Assembly (NCBI RefSeq): GCF_905220415.1
Contig: NC_059563.1
Span: forward strand, 1,560,001 to 1,624,000
Source: Colias croceus
Lineage: Eukaryota > Arthropoda > Insecta > Lepidoptera > Pieridae
Direction: 5' to 3'
DNA: 64,000 nt
Under the pieces are notes generated by a model. That model did not search any database and had not been told where the DNA came from. It saw only the letters and a program-made list of their open reading frames with translations. The position numbers were made by a program, and so were the translations under genes. Below, piece by piece: positions 48,740-60,156 of the stretch; position 1 is the stretch's first letter, and every line of letters starts with the position of its first letter.

Positions 48740-51700
48740 CGCACATCTAGTAGATCTGTGAATTGACGTAAGCAATTTTCTTTTTTTTCTTCTTTTAATA
48801 ATTGTTAAGAGACGCACAGACAGCTGAGCGAGTGGGATACGAATGCTCCCGCGCATCAAAGTCAATGAATATAAGGTTTGTGATACACATAATATATGAG
48901 TTTGCATTTATCAATATTCTAAATCTTACATTTGTGTATCTCGTTTAGTGCTTATATTTAAAGCGTCAATTACCCAGAAACTTTAAATAAAAAAAGTATA
49001 CTACAAGTGGACGAGAAATTGTTTTTAATTTTTAATGTTGTCACACACACATATTAATCAATTTAAAAGTTAAGTCTATTTTTTAATGTTTATATCATAA
49101 TTATTATGTTTCAAAATATATAATATAAACAATAAAATACTTACTTTTTTCTTAATTCGATATTTTGAAAAAATATCTCAGTCCCCTTTACATATACTGA
49201 TTGTGATGCTTCGAATTTTTATTCGTACGAATAAAAATTGTTCAATAATTAATCCCTGACTTCCTTATTTGATAAAAGTTTAATAAAATTCACATCGGAT
49301 TCCGCTTTCTTCGATTTTCCACAGTTCAGAGGACCATTGTGCTATCACCATCAATTATTAAAACCTACTCAGTGTATCGCCAACTTATTCATCTCGTCAA
49401 TTAATTGATTCACCTTTGAGGAGCCGGTGCAAGATTACTCATTGGAGACGGTTTTCGTGTCGTGTAACGACTTAATACATATTTCCTTTCATAATTATTA
49501 ATCCTTGCATAGTTTAAAATAGACTTCTGAATATTTTTCATTACCTAAAACGAAGAAACTAATAAGTACTACTATTATTTAAAAAAAAACATCGTGAGTT
49601 TGATGTTGGTACATGTTATATTGTATAGCAGTTGGAATATCTGTATATTTTATTTTGTTTTATTGTATCATTTTAAACTGGAGATTTTTAGAATATTTTT
49701 TTAAATATTCACTAATTAATATAGACGTACGTACGTACGTACGTTTGATATTTTAAAAATTATTTTTGAATCTTAATTTCTGGGCCATATAAATTACTAT
49801 TAACTAGGTAGGTACATGAAGTAGACCCTCAGGCCTCGACTTAAGGTAAGAATCTCATAAACTTAATGGTCCAAGCAGATAGCATGACACAATCTATTAA
49901 GTATAATATTATCTGTGATAAAAAGTTTTTCATGTTTATTTTAACTTACTTACGTAGAAGAAAAGTAATTTCGTTATCAAAACAAACTGATACATAATGA
50001 AATGGTTGAAACAACCGTTGCATCATTTAAATACATTTTTCAAATGAGCTCTGATTAGATTTGGATGTTTAAATTACATTCCTCGCCCGGCGAGCTGGCT
50101 GTGTGACATTTTAACGAATAGTCGGCGTTCTTTATTTGAAAATGTAATTTTTTTTATCTGATTGCGCCACAAGGTTTATATATTTTGACGGAATCGTTTC
50201 AGTTTGTATAGACTGTGGTAAAAATCATGTATGTTTATTTCTTTGGCATAAGTACTGTATTGCAATTTAAACGGTTTCACGGATGTTTGTTTATATACCT
50301 GTTTATACCTATTGTTGTTAAATTCGTTTTGTGGGAAATTCATGTCCATCTAGAATCTAGATCGATAAAAATTATTACAAAAAAGTGAAATTTTTGGCGC
50401 CATTTTGTATGTAGACCGCGTTACCGCGTTAGTATTCGCTAAGGCAAGCAAAAATTTAGTTAGAACGTTAGCGCATGTTTTGGATTTAGATTTTAGTCTT
50501 TTTTTTTATTTTCAATGCATTTGCTTTATATTTCAGAATCGATGACACGTCTTCAAAGAAAATGAACTTTGACCCCTATTCTATCACGTAATCGTATCAT
50601 GTATTGAACACTTGGACTTTAGATTATACAGCATGTTTTTTTTTTATTATTGATCGAATAAAAAAAATACTCATAATTCATACCTACTTAATATGTTATT
50701 TTGTATAGAACAAAATAAATAACGATATCTAGAGGTCGTCATTAAAAAAGGTACCTATTCAAAGGAAAAGTCAATAGAAAAAATGTACGGCGCAGGCAAA
50801 TTGTATTAGGTATTTCGCCGTTTACAAAAGCTCGGCATTTTGTAATATCAAATATGTCGAGAATTCGTAATCAGAAATTATTCGTTTGGATAAGGGGGTG
50901 GGTTAGGTTAGGTTCGTGTTTTTAAAACTACACAGAAATAGGAGCGATCATCTTTTTGTAGAATTTTGGAAAAAGTAAATCCTCAGCATATTACAAAAAG
51001 CCGAACATTTGTAAACGGCGAGATTATACAATTTGCCTGCGACATTACTACTGTACATAGCACACTATAGTACTCCTAGCAGAACTACTGTACTTTAAAC
51101 AGTTTTTTATGGAGAAAATCCATTGCAACGATGTAGGTATGTTAAATCCAAAAATACTAAACTATATAATTTTAAACAATTTACAAACAAATAGGATAAA
51201 AGTAATAGTCGTTATGTAACACAATGAATATGACAAGGACATTGATCAAATTCGGTATATCCACAGCCCACATCGTTCAAAATTATTCAAATTACTAACA
51301 GGCTACAAATTGTTTTTTTCAAATATGTAGTTTTGGTACAAAAAAAAATTCCCCAAAAAATATGAGTTTGGATGTTATATTTTTGGAACACTCTGTATAA
51401 TAAGCTTTTATGAAGAAGTTCTAAATAAATAATGGTTTATGAATAGACGGCATTGTAAGTCGGCTGTACAGTAAGTGATCAATTCATCACAATGCGACCA
51501 GTGGATTGACGGCAAATTACAATAAAGTACTTTTATCCGCGACTGCATCTCCTAGTTAAATGGAAATACTTAGGTACTGCATTTTATTTTTAAATCAATA
51601 ATGATCTGAACAAGTATAGTGCAATTTGATATGCAGATAAATGGGTTTTCATTTTGCACGAATAAAATTGCTGTAACATTAGACTCACACTCAAAATATA

Positions 51701-51995
51701 ACTTGTTATAGGTACACTAGTTCTTAGCCTACTTTTCAGTTCAAAATATTATGGTAGGTTTGTATTATACCGGGTGTAATCGTTAAGTGTGCACAAGCGA
51801 TTATTCCGTAATTATTGCAGATATAAAAAAAAAAACTTTAAATTGATATCGAAAGTACTTATCCATAATGAGTAAAATGGCAATAATAACTTTTTAAAAA
51901 TAAAAGGAGAATAATTAATAAGATTTAGGTAATATTATGCATCCCACAGTGTAGGTACTTTTATTGATGAATCTATGAGTACATAAATAATATTA
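48740..51995. other. Intergenic DNA upstream of the Ig/FN3 gene
   Basis: Mostly unique AT-rich DNA with an (ACGT)n tract at 49725-49744. No exon or element with recognisable ends was found. Promoter elements or 5' noncoding exons of the minus-strand Ig/FN3 gene may lie here. Confidence 0.35.
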
Positions 51996-52083
51996 GAACA
52001 ATATTAAGTATTTATATTTTTTGGTTTTTATGGCATTCAAATGCTTTATAAATATATATTTATAAAGAATAGAAAAAATTCGA

Positions 52084-52158
52084 TCACGAGGCGGGACTCG
52101 AACCCGCATCCTTCGCGCCATTCCGGGGCGGATGCCTAACCAACTCAGCCACTCGTGA
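52084..52158 (-). repeat. tRNA-like core, copy 1
   Basis: A 75-nt core with perfect 7-bp TCACGAG/CTCGTGA acceptor-like stem, perfect GCGGG/CCCGC T-stem with loop TTCGAGT, and an A-box-like TGGCTGAGTTGG. The anticodon arm is poor (position 33 would be C), so a working tRNA is unlikely. Confidence 0.7.
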
Positions 52159-52393
52159 CCCGCCTGAGCAATCGAATTTATTCTATCCTTTCAGTTTTAT
52201 GTGTCTTAAGTGGCACACTGCGCGCCATCTATAGAGATGATTTAACAACCATCTCAACCAATATGAAGCACTTTTCAGTGAATACAATATTGTAACGATG
52301 GAACACGACCTTTTCTTGAATTTATATTTTTTGGTTTTTATGGCATTCAAATGCTTTATAAATATAAATTTATAAAGAATAGAAAAAATTCGA

Positions 52394-52468
52394 TCACGAG
52401 GCGGGACTCGAACCCGCATCCTTCGCGCCATTCCGGGGCGGATGCCTAACCAACTCAGCCACTCGTGA
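52394..52468 (-). repeat. tRNA-like core, copy 2
   Basis: Identical by eye to copy 1, 310 bp downstream. Confidence 0.7.
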
Positions 52469-52795
52469 CCCGCCTGAGCAATCGAATTTATTCTATCCTT
52501 TCAGTTTTATGTGTCTTAAGGGACACACTGCGCGCCATCTATTGAGATGATTTAACAACCATCTCAACCAATATGAAGCACTTTTCAGTGAATACAATAT
52601 TGTAACGATGGAACACGACCTTTTCTTGAATTTATATTTTTTGGTTTTTATGGCATTCAAATGCTTTATAAATATAAATTTATAAATTCATATTGGTTGA
52701 GATGGTTGTTAAATCATCTCAATAGATGGCGCGCAGTGTGTCCCTTAAGACACATAAAACTGAAAGGATAGAATAAATTCGATTGCTCAGGCGGG

Positions 52796-52870
52796 TCACG
52801 AGTGGCTGAGTTGGTTAGGCATCCGCCCCGGAATGGCGCGAAGGATGCGGGTTCGAGTCCCGCCTCGTGA
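52796..52870 (+). repeat. tRNA-like core, copy 3
   Basis: Same core in the opposite orientation, in the right half of the palindrome. Confidence 0.7.
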
Positions 52871-53104
52871 TCGAATTTTTTCTATTCTTTATAAATTTAT
52901 ATTTATAAAGCATTTGAATGCCATAAAAACCAAAAAATATAAATTCAAGAAAAGGTCGTGTTCCATCGTTACAATATTGTATTCACTGAAAAGTGCTTCA
53001 TATTGGTTGAGATGGTTGTTAAATCATCTCAATAGATGGCGCGCAGTGTGTCCCTTAGACACATAAAACTGAAAGGATAGAATAAATGCGATTGCTCAGG
53101 CGGG

Positions 53105-53179
53105 TCACGAGTGGCTGAGTTGGTTAGGCATCCGCCCCGGAATGGCGCGAAGGATGCGGGTTCGAGTCCCGCCTCGTGA
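53105..53179 (+). repeat. tRNA-like core, copy 4
   Basis: Same orientation as copy 3, 309 bp downstream. A one-base loss in the flanking CCCTTAAGACAC explains the shorter period. Confidence 0.7.
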
Positions 53180-53518
53180 TCGAATTTTTTCTATTCTTTA
53201 TAAATTTATAATATTAAGTATTATAATATTTTCATCTGCATTTATGTAACTATTGCATGTAAATTGTAAAGTACATATTATAAATATAAGAATGTCCTAA
53301 GTACGAACTGTGGTACGAACTACGAACGAATTTTTAATATAGAAACAGGTCATTACCTATCGGGTCATTCTATAAACTCTGTGTGTAAAAAAAATTAAGT
53401 ACCTACCTGCTTAGTGTTATGTGGGTTTTATTTAGGTAGCCGGATTATTGAATTGTATAGGCCATAGGGCATAAGTATTAAATTTATATCGACCATTGTA
53501 TTAAAAAATAAACAAAAA

Positions 53519-53724
53519 TGTGTGCGTGTACTAGTGTACACACGTAAGAAGTGAAACTTCTTTATGACCTTAATAATAATAAATAAAATTTACTACTTAG
53601 GTACCAACTTTACAGAAATACGTCAAATCACGCGTGTAGGGATAAGAAAAAGATGGCGCGTAACGGAAAAATGTTACACTAAATTTTTTTCCAACCCCGA
53701 TAAATAAGTTTCACTTCAAAAACA
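53519..53724. mobile_element. MITE, GAAGTGAAACTTC family
   Basis: GTGTACTAGTGTACACACGT and AGAAGTGAAACTTC to AAGTTTCACTTC; about 140 bp upstream of the DcpS start codon, so within or near its promoter. Confidence 0.8.
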
Positions 53725-53861
53725 TTGCTTTCTAATCGTGTATTTTTCTGAAATAAATAATAAGGTAGTAAAATCAAAATTTTAAATATTTTAACTCCCT
53801 ATTTTATATCTGGTAAGCAAAATAATTTTGAATGCAACGCACATGGCAACTCTGACACAAA

Positions 53862-56800
53862 ATGTCCGACGGCAATCTCCAAAGTGATGTAGAAGAAGCG
53901 CCGTGTGCTAAAAAATCTAAAATTGAACTTCAAAATGAGAAAAGTGATAAAGATAGTCAAATAGAATTAAATAATTTCATCCCTACTAAGGTTTTAAACA
54001 ATAACACTAATAGAAAAGCAGTGTTTCTACTCGGAAAATTTAAAGACAAAAGTGGTGTGGCTATAGTGATTTTGGAGAAAAATGCATTTAAAGAAGAGGA
54101 ATTAAGCGACGAAGGATATTTTTCTTCTGAAACAAGAATTCACACATTCTTTAAGAACGATATTTATGGAAATTTTGAGTGCTATCCGATATCAAAAATT
54201 AATGGTAAGATTTCATTTTTACGAAACTCTCGTCTTATTTTTATCCAGTATTCATCATGCATTCTTATTTTATTTCCGACATTATTTCGATATGAGTAAG
54301 CATTCTACTTTGAATTGAACTACTCAGTATATTAGTCATAACTCCTAACACTTTTAACATTTAATTTAAAATAATTTTGCATTGTTACTATCAAAGATGT
54401 CAAAGGTCTTTAACAAATAAAATTATCTTTACTCTCACGCGTGTAGAAATTAAATTACCCAAAACAATAACTAAATGTATTGGATATTAGTACTTATTAC
54501 TGCCATATGGTTGTAAATCCTTTCACACGTCGTGTTGTAATTTTTAAGATATTAACGTCATATATACGTAATAGTCGTGATTTTATAATTTAAATACCGG
54601 AATTATACACCAATATTATCATTACAATAATCAGATTTTGATTCTTACTCATTAGGAACAAGAAAAACCTCTTTACCTGAGTATTGTGTGACCTTGTAGG
54701 GAAATAAAGGTTTTTGCTTATCATTATTCAAATTAGTCTAATTTATTAGTACTGTCTGTTTTGTATTTATTGTGCTCATTATTTAACTCGACTATAAAAT
54801 ATGTCAAGATAACTATGTATGGGATCTATGAATTAAGGTTACATGCTTTGTAATAAGTCATATTGAACTATAGAAATTTAAATCTGTAAGCTATTTAAAA
54901 TACAGGCACTATAAACAAAGTCATTTTATCCAACTTTTTGTAAAGAATTTTAAATGAAAACCAAAATTCACTGTAATAAGCGATTGGTCTATGTAACCGG
55001 AGTCATAATAAAAGGACTCTACTGTATTATATAATCAAACTTAACAATAAACATCTTAAGGTCCTGTATAAATGTGACCTTTATTTTGTACATTACATTG
55101 TCAACATTTCTCTAACATGAGAAAACAATTTTAGCATTTTGCAAAGTAAAAGAAAATAAAAAACCACAATAATAAAATAAACTCATGAAATTATATTGAA
55201 TTATCAATAAATTCTGTCTGTTTAAAACAGGTCAAAAATTGAGTCTACAGGAGAAGCGTGTTGAAAACACGAACACAAAATATATATTGTCTTTTTATTC
55301 ACAGGAGTCAAAACTACAATAATTTATCCCGCTACTGAAAAGCATATAGCAAAGTATAGCAAGCAGGAGGTACATATTGTTTTAGAATCTCCCGACTGCT
55401 ATAAAAATCTGACACTACCACATTTAGAGAAGGAGCAATTTAATTTACAGGTATGTTTTGTATTTATTTACTATCTGTGCATGCAACTTCATACATGGAA
55501 TTATAAAACTAGCCAAAGGTAATTAAAATATTTAAATATCAGCTATCTGGTGAGTCTCGTCAAATTTGGTCTATCCGTTCCAGATATAAGTAGAACCAGT
55601 TATATAAAAATTGTAAAAAAAATGTATTTCTGCACTAATAAACATTAAGTAAAAAGTCTAATTTTAATACAAAAACATACACCAATTTTATGTATTTGTA
55701 TTACATACAGATAAAAAATACATATGACTCATAGTGAAAGGTTTTAGTGAATTGAAGGTTGTGATCATTTTGCTGTACTATACATATTACGTAGGTACAT
55801 AGTGAAGTAATAAAATACATGAATTCACAGTTACGCAATTTGTCATGGTCCCTTTGTTTGCTGCAATTTCTTAGTTTATTTTGGTCTGTTTATTTCAATA
55901 ATGAATAAGAATTTTATTGACAGATTGTTTATTCTTACTTGTACTTATTTCTATGGTGTATTTGTAATAAATACTTTTGTTTGTCAAAATGATTTTGGCC
56001 TTGTTTGTTTGTATTTCATTTTATCATGAATTTAGTTTTATATTAATCCAATTTATGTTAAACTTTGTATACATATATCTGTGAATAAATATGGTTATCT
56101 TGTTACAGTGGGTCTACAACATACTAGAAGGCAAGAGCGAAGCAGACAGAGTCGTCTACAATAACGAGAGTGAAACGGAGGGCTTTGTGCTCGTCCCAGA
56201 TCTAAAGTGGGACGGACTGACCAAAGAATCATTATATCTCTTGGCTATTGTGAGACAGAGGAATATTAAATCGTTGAGAGATTTAAATGGAAGTCATTTG
56301 CCGTTGTTAAAGAGGATAAGGGACGAAGGAAAGGTGAGAAAAACAGTGTTTGTGTATTTAAGAATGATATTTAGTTATTTATAGAGCGTACATAACATTG
56401 CATGTATTGCAAAACTAGCTGTGCCCCGCGGTTTCACCCGCATGGCTCCGTTCCTGTTGGTGTTAGCGTGATAATATATCCCCAATAGCCTTCCTCAGTA
56501 AATGAGCTATCTAAGACCGAAAGAATTTTTCAAATCAGACCAGTAGTTCCTGAGATTAGCGCGTTCAAACATTAGTATAGATAAGGTATTTTGATGGCTA
56601 AACAGTCATTTCTTCCGGACAAACTGAAGATTCGTTAAAGTAAAACATAATATGCAATAAAATATAAATAGTTAGCAAATAAGAATAATAATTCAATAAA
56701 CAAATCTTATCACTTAAATCGAAAGTGTTTAAATGTATACGAGAAAAACTATGATATTATCATGGTTGCATAATTGAAAATACTAAGAAGCTTATTATTC

Positions 56801-57508
56801 TAAGTGGGACTAATACAAATTATGTCATGTTCTGATAGAGTATAGTAATTGGATCAACTTAAGTAGGTGTTTGTATAGATGTATCTTCTTGATCCTTTAA
56901 GTTTATATGCTTTAAGAATTAAGTACCTATAGGTGATTTAACCTAATCTATACTAATATTATAAAGCTGAAGAGTTTGTTTGTTTGTTTGAACGCGCTAA
57001 TCTCGAGAACTACTGGTCCGATTTGAACCGTCTTTCGGTGTTAGATAGCCCATTTATCGAGGAAGGTTATAGGCTATATGTCATCACGCTACGACCAACA
57101 GGGGTGGAGCCACGGGGGTGAAACCGCGCGGAGCAGCTAGTTAGTTATAATAAACATTAATATTAATAATAGAGATACATTTTTAAATTATAATTTTATT
57201 GTAAATTGTTTCAGAAAGCGATTTTGGACAAGTACAACGTGCCTGGCAGTCAACTGCGCATATACCTCCACTACCAGCCTTCTTTCTACCACCTGCACAT
57301 TCATTTCACGTACTTACAGCACGAAGCCCCAGGCATATATGCGGAGAAATCACATCTACTCGATACAGTCATTGATAATATCGAAATTATGAACGATTAC
57401 TACAATAAAGCTACGTTACCCTTCACAATTCGTGAAATGGATACTCTCTTCAATATTTACGAAACAAACGGCTACGTTGAGAAGATTAAGAAAATTATTA
57501 ATAAGTAA
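53862..57508 (+). CDS. DcpS: Scavenger mRNA decapping enzyme DcpS, four exons
   Basis: Exons: 53862-54204, 55305-55450, 56109-56333, 57215-57508, totalling 1008 nt (335 aa; human DCPS has 337). The enzyme hydrolyses m7GpppN cap remnants left by 3'-to-5' mRNA decay. The C-terminal HIT motif reads H264-L-H266-I-H268; H266 is the expected nucleophile (human H277). D194 and K196 in PDLKW match human D205/K207. W164 and E174 match the cap-contacting W175 and E185. All these spacings are identical to human. The N-terminal 110 residues (domain-swapped half in the human dimer) start with a Lys/Glu-rich tail containing CAKKSK. The stop lies 13 nt before the next ORF on the same strand. Confidence 0.95.
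56415..56581 (-). mobile_element. Helitron-like element in DcpS intron 3
   Basis: CTAGCTGTGCCCCGCGGTTT at the left and GCGTTCAAACATTAGTATAG at the right. Confidence 0.75.
56947..57140 (+). mobile_element. Helitron-like element in DcpS intron 3
   Basis: TCTATACTAATATTATAAAG to GGGTGAAACCGCGCGGAGCA...GCTAG|T. It lies 366 bp from the opposite-orientation copy. Confidence 0.8.
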
Positions 57509-57521
57509 AAGTGCTGTGACA

Positions 57522-58766
57522 ATGTTGGTGAAAAATATATTTGTCGAACTACGGTCTCGTCTGAGAAGCTGTAACGTGTATATAACTACCAATATTGATT
57601 TTAGTAAGAATTGTAATTTGAAGATTAGTATACAAGCCAATTGTATTGTTCTCAACTATTATAATAATAGATTGAAACGGAGTGATAGTCTCTCGTCGAT
57701 AGAGAGTCTCTCTGATTATTCCGATGATGATGAAAATAATGTCACATGTAGCATTCCTATCGAGGAATTTTGCTATGTAATTCCAAACTCTATGTCGTGC
57801 CTCAAAATTGACAAAAATACTATATCGTTCAGGATTCTGACAGAACCAAAAAATGGCAGTTTCTATTCAGAGTTTTTGTCGCCGAGCTCACTGGAAAATA
57901 AAATTAAAGTGTCCACTATGGTAATTAATTTAAAAGCAAATGAAGAAGTTAAAATTATCTGTGGCAATTGTTCAAATGTAATTTCCAACGATGGTATCAA
58001 ATTTGACAGGATTCTGGAGTTGCCAACCTCAAATTTGGATATGTCTGAATGGTTCTGTCACGGCCACGGACACAGTCATGGCAACACTTCAAGCAACATA
58101 GAAATAAAACCAAATAAGTTAGATTTTCTGTACCGATTAACTTTCTTTGTAGTAAACAATAGTACATTAGCGGAAAAGACAAACAAATTCAATATGCGTA
58201 GATCAATTTATCATTGCAACCGTTGCTTAGCGTGGCTCGGCTTAAAAACTAAGGATACAGTGAAACTTTACAATTCCGAAGTGAAATTATTACATAATAA
58301 TATAGAAAAGTACGCATTTACTCAAAAAAATAGTACAGATAATAATATAAGCATAGATGATTTTATATTTACAATAGAAATGATGATGAATGAATTCAAT
58401 TTAGGGCTCCAGTACACAGTTATGTATAAAATAGTTTTGGAATGCGCGTTTTCTGCGGCTAATAAACAGTATTTGCTTATTTGGGTGATGGATAAGGAAT
58501 TGCAAGTACTGAGAAATAATGATGACGTCATACTGAACGATAGAATAAAACTAAAGTCGACGTTTTTGACGAAAATTTTGTATAAAATCGAAACTAGTTT
58601 GAACGAGGAAGTAGAAGCATGGTTGTCGGACCCAAGTGTGATTTCCACAGACATATCTAAAACTATGTTTTCTAACGGTGTTGATCATTTGCAGAAAATG
58701 TCGTTGAAAGTACCAGAAATGTTTAGATATACAAACGGATTTTGTGTCAGTTACTTAAAGGTTTAA
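57522..58766 (+). CDS. UBE3D-like HECT-type E3 ubiquitin ligase, intronless
   Basis: A 414-residue single-exon ORF beginning MLVKNIFVELRSRLRSC. The family (HECT-like Ubc-binding domain; human UBE3D, 389 aa) binds the E2 UBE2C through conserved Cys motifs. Here are C147-G-N-C150, the FDRILELPTSNLDMSEWFCH segment (C179, H180), a His-rich insert GHGHSHG and C232-N-R-C235-LAWLG. The frame is open upstream into DcpS exon 4 to 57432 but has no ATG there, so 57522 is the likely start. It begins 13 nt after the DcpS stop, leaving no room for a separate terminator and promoter. The stop codon overlaps an AATAAA. Assignment is by motif memory; the family is divergent. Confidence 0.82.
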   Translation: MLVKNIFVELRSRLRSCNVYITTNIDFSKNCNLKISIQANCIVLNYYNNRLKRSDSLSSIESLSDYSDDDENNVTCSIPIEEFCYVIPNSMSCLKIDKNTISFRILTEPKNGSFYSEFLSPSSLENKIKVSTMVINLKANEEVKIICGNCSNVISNDGIKFDRILELPTSNLDMSEWFCHGHGHSHGNTSSNIEIKPNKLDFLYRLTFFVVNNSTLAEKTNKFNMRRSIYHCNRCLAWLGLKTKDTVKLYNSEVKLLHNNIEKYAFTQKNSTDNNISIDDFIFTIEMMMNEFNLGLQYTVMYKIVLECAFSAANKQYLLIWVMDKELQVLRNNDDVILNDRIKLKSTFLTKILYKIETSLNEEVEAWLSDPSVISTDISKTMFSNGVDHLQKMSLKVPEMFRYTNGFCVSYLKV

Positions 58767-58770
58767 TAAA
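58765..58770 (+). terminator. Polyadenylation signal overlapping the UBE3D stop codon
   Basis: GTTTAATAAA contains both the stop TAA (58764-58766) and AATAAA. A second AATAAA at about 58905 is an alternative. Confidence 0.5.
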
Positions 58771-58915
58771 TTAATTATTTGTATTGGATTTTTTATTTAT
58801 ACCTTACGATGAAATATTTCAGGGTTCATTCATTTTCAATTAATTGAATCATGAATCTAGGTTGATGTATTTAAACAGGAAAAAATTCAAACAACATCTA
58901 TATAAATAAATTATC

Positions 58916-58921
58916 TTTATT
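58916..58921 (-). terminator. Polyadenylation signal of the SPT small-subunit gene
   Basis: TTTATT on the plus strand, so AATAAA on the minus strand, about 350 nt after the stop at 59270. It lies some 150 bp from the end of UBE3D, so the two transcripts converge tightly. Confidence 0.45.
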
Positions 58922-59269
58922 TCAATAATAACATTATGACAATTATTCCACATTTATAATATAATTCAATTAAATATTATTATATTGTACAAAATGAAAT
59001 ATTAGTGAAACAAAACACACAATTCTCCCTTGAAATTACATAATTTTCCTGCTTGATGTAATTTAAACAGGCTTATAATTTTCCACAGAAACAATTTTAT
59101 TCTGAATCTAACTAATAGTTTTACAATATGACAATGAAAATCCTGCATTTGTAAACAAACAGAAAAAAACAACCTTTATAATATTTATTATGAATATTTT
59201 TTTACTATAAAAATAATACTTAACAATATATAAAAAACATCCTATTTTAAATAACATTTATATTTTTTT

Positions 59270-60156
59270 CTAATATGATATCTGGTGTGCTTGACTGGGG
59301 CCATCTCTGAAGTGTGAAATAGCATTCACAATGATGGAGTAGTTGAAATACCAGAATAGGCCAAAAACAATGGCAAATAAAATATCTGTAGTGCTTTGGT
59401 TAAGAAAATATCATGTTGGGTTAATCCTAAACATTCTAATCCATATAATAAACACAAAATATTAAAGTTGAATTAAAATCAAAAATGTCTTCTAAATAAT
59501 CTTCAAAAATGTTTACCTTCTCTCATTCTTATTGAAAACCTATTTCATTTGTATGCATTGTATGATGATTTTTTTAAAGAAGTAAGTACCTAATATTTCT
59601 GATTAAGAGGTAAAAAATAGGGTCAGGGGTTTTCTAATACACAACAGGAAGTGTTAATTTATAGCAGAAATTGATATTGACTTACAATTAGCAGTTTAAG
59701 GAAAAATAGGCCAATTATAAAGTCCATAAGTCTTAGTAGTTTTGTTATAGGTTTGATTTAAATTTGTAAGAAACAAGAAATATATTCATAGAATTACCTC
59801 TTTATTATGATATGATCTAATCTTTATGTAATAATCTGGAAAAGAAGTATGTGCATGTGACTACATTTAATTATTCGAATAATATGAAACATACCCATAT
59901 GAATGACTCTGTTTCTTGATAAAACAGGTACATAATATTAACATATTATCATAACCTAAAATCTCCCAAAACAACTTAAAAGTTTAGAAAAGAAATAATA
60001 AAAAGTTTGCAACTTACTAGTCGAAGTCTGATTAATTTTAAAAAGGATACGAATCACCACCCTTTCCCAAGGTTCTACCATATACAGCTCTGTCGATACC
60101 AAGTATCTTAAATACCAATGACTGATAAAGGCACGTACTTTTTTAATTAAATCCAT
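59270..60156 (-). CDS. Small subunit of serine palmitoyltransferase (ssSPT), two exons
   Basis: Exon 1 is 60156-60051 and exon 2 is 59385-59270, giving 73 aa (human SPTSSA 71, SPTSSB 76). These subunits sit in the ER membrane, activate the SPTLC1/2 heterodimer and tune acyl-CoA choice in sphingolipid synthesis. The start MDLIKKVRAFISHWYLRY resembles SPTSSB, and YMVEPWER is the family signature. Exon 2 supplies the second membrane helix (ILFAIVFGLFWYFNYSIIV) and a short hydrophilic tail. The donor ATTC|GTATCC gives family-like spacing. A stronger-looking donor ACTA|GTAAGT 33 nt downstream is in the same phase and would insert 11 residues after EPWERVVI. Neither ORF was recognised as a unit until spliced. 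Confidence 0.85.

Larger units (their letters stand above)
52000..53222. mobile_element. Palindromic array of four tRNA-derived elements
   Basis: A unit of 310 bp occurs twice in one orientation (landmark GGTTTTTATGGCATTCAAAT at 52023, 52333 and, partial, 52643). After a centre near 52683 it occurs twice more, inverted, at 309-bp spacing. Each unit has a tRNA-like core. The direct sequence AATATTAAGTATT flanks the whole block (52000-52012 and 53210-53222), consistent with a target-site duplication from a single retroposition-like event. Confidence 0.75.

Noticed and set aside
50890..50915. GGGTTAGGTTAGG, like insect telomere repeats
   Set aside because: Only two TTAGG units; no array.
52183..53066. 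Frames of 77-82 codons reading MARRMRVRVPPRD over the tRNA-like cores
   Set aside because: They are translations of the tRNA-like repeat and appear identically in several copies.
52084..53179. Functional tRNA genes
   Set aside because: Acceptor and T arms are perfect, but the anticodon arm lacks U33 and a proper 5-bp stem, and the cores sit in dispersed repeats.
57432..57521. Upstream extension of the UBE3D-like frame into DcpS exon 4
   Set aside because: The extension begins at GTG, has no ATG and overlaps the conserved DcpS C-terminus in another frame; 57522 is the first ATG.
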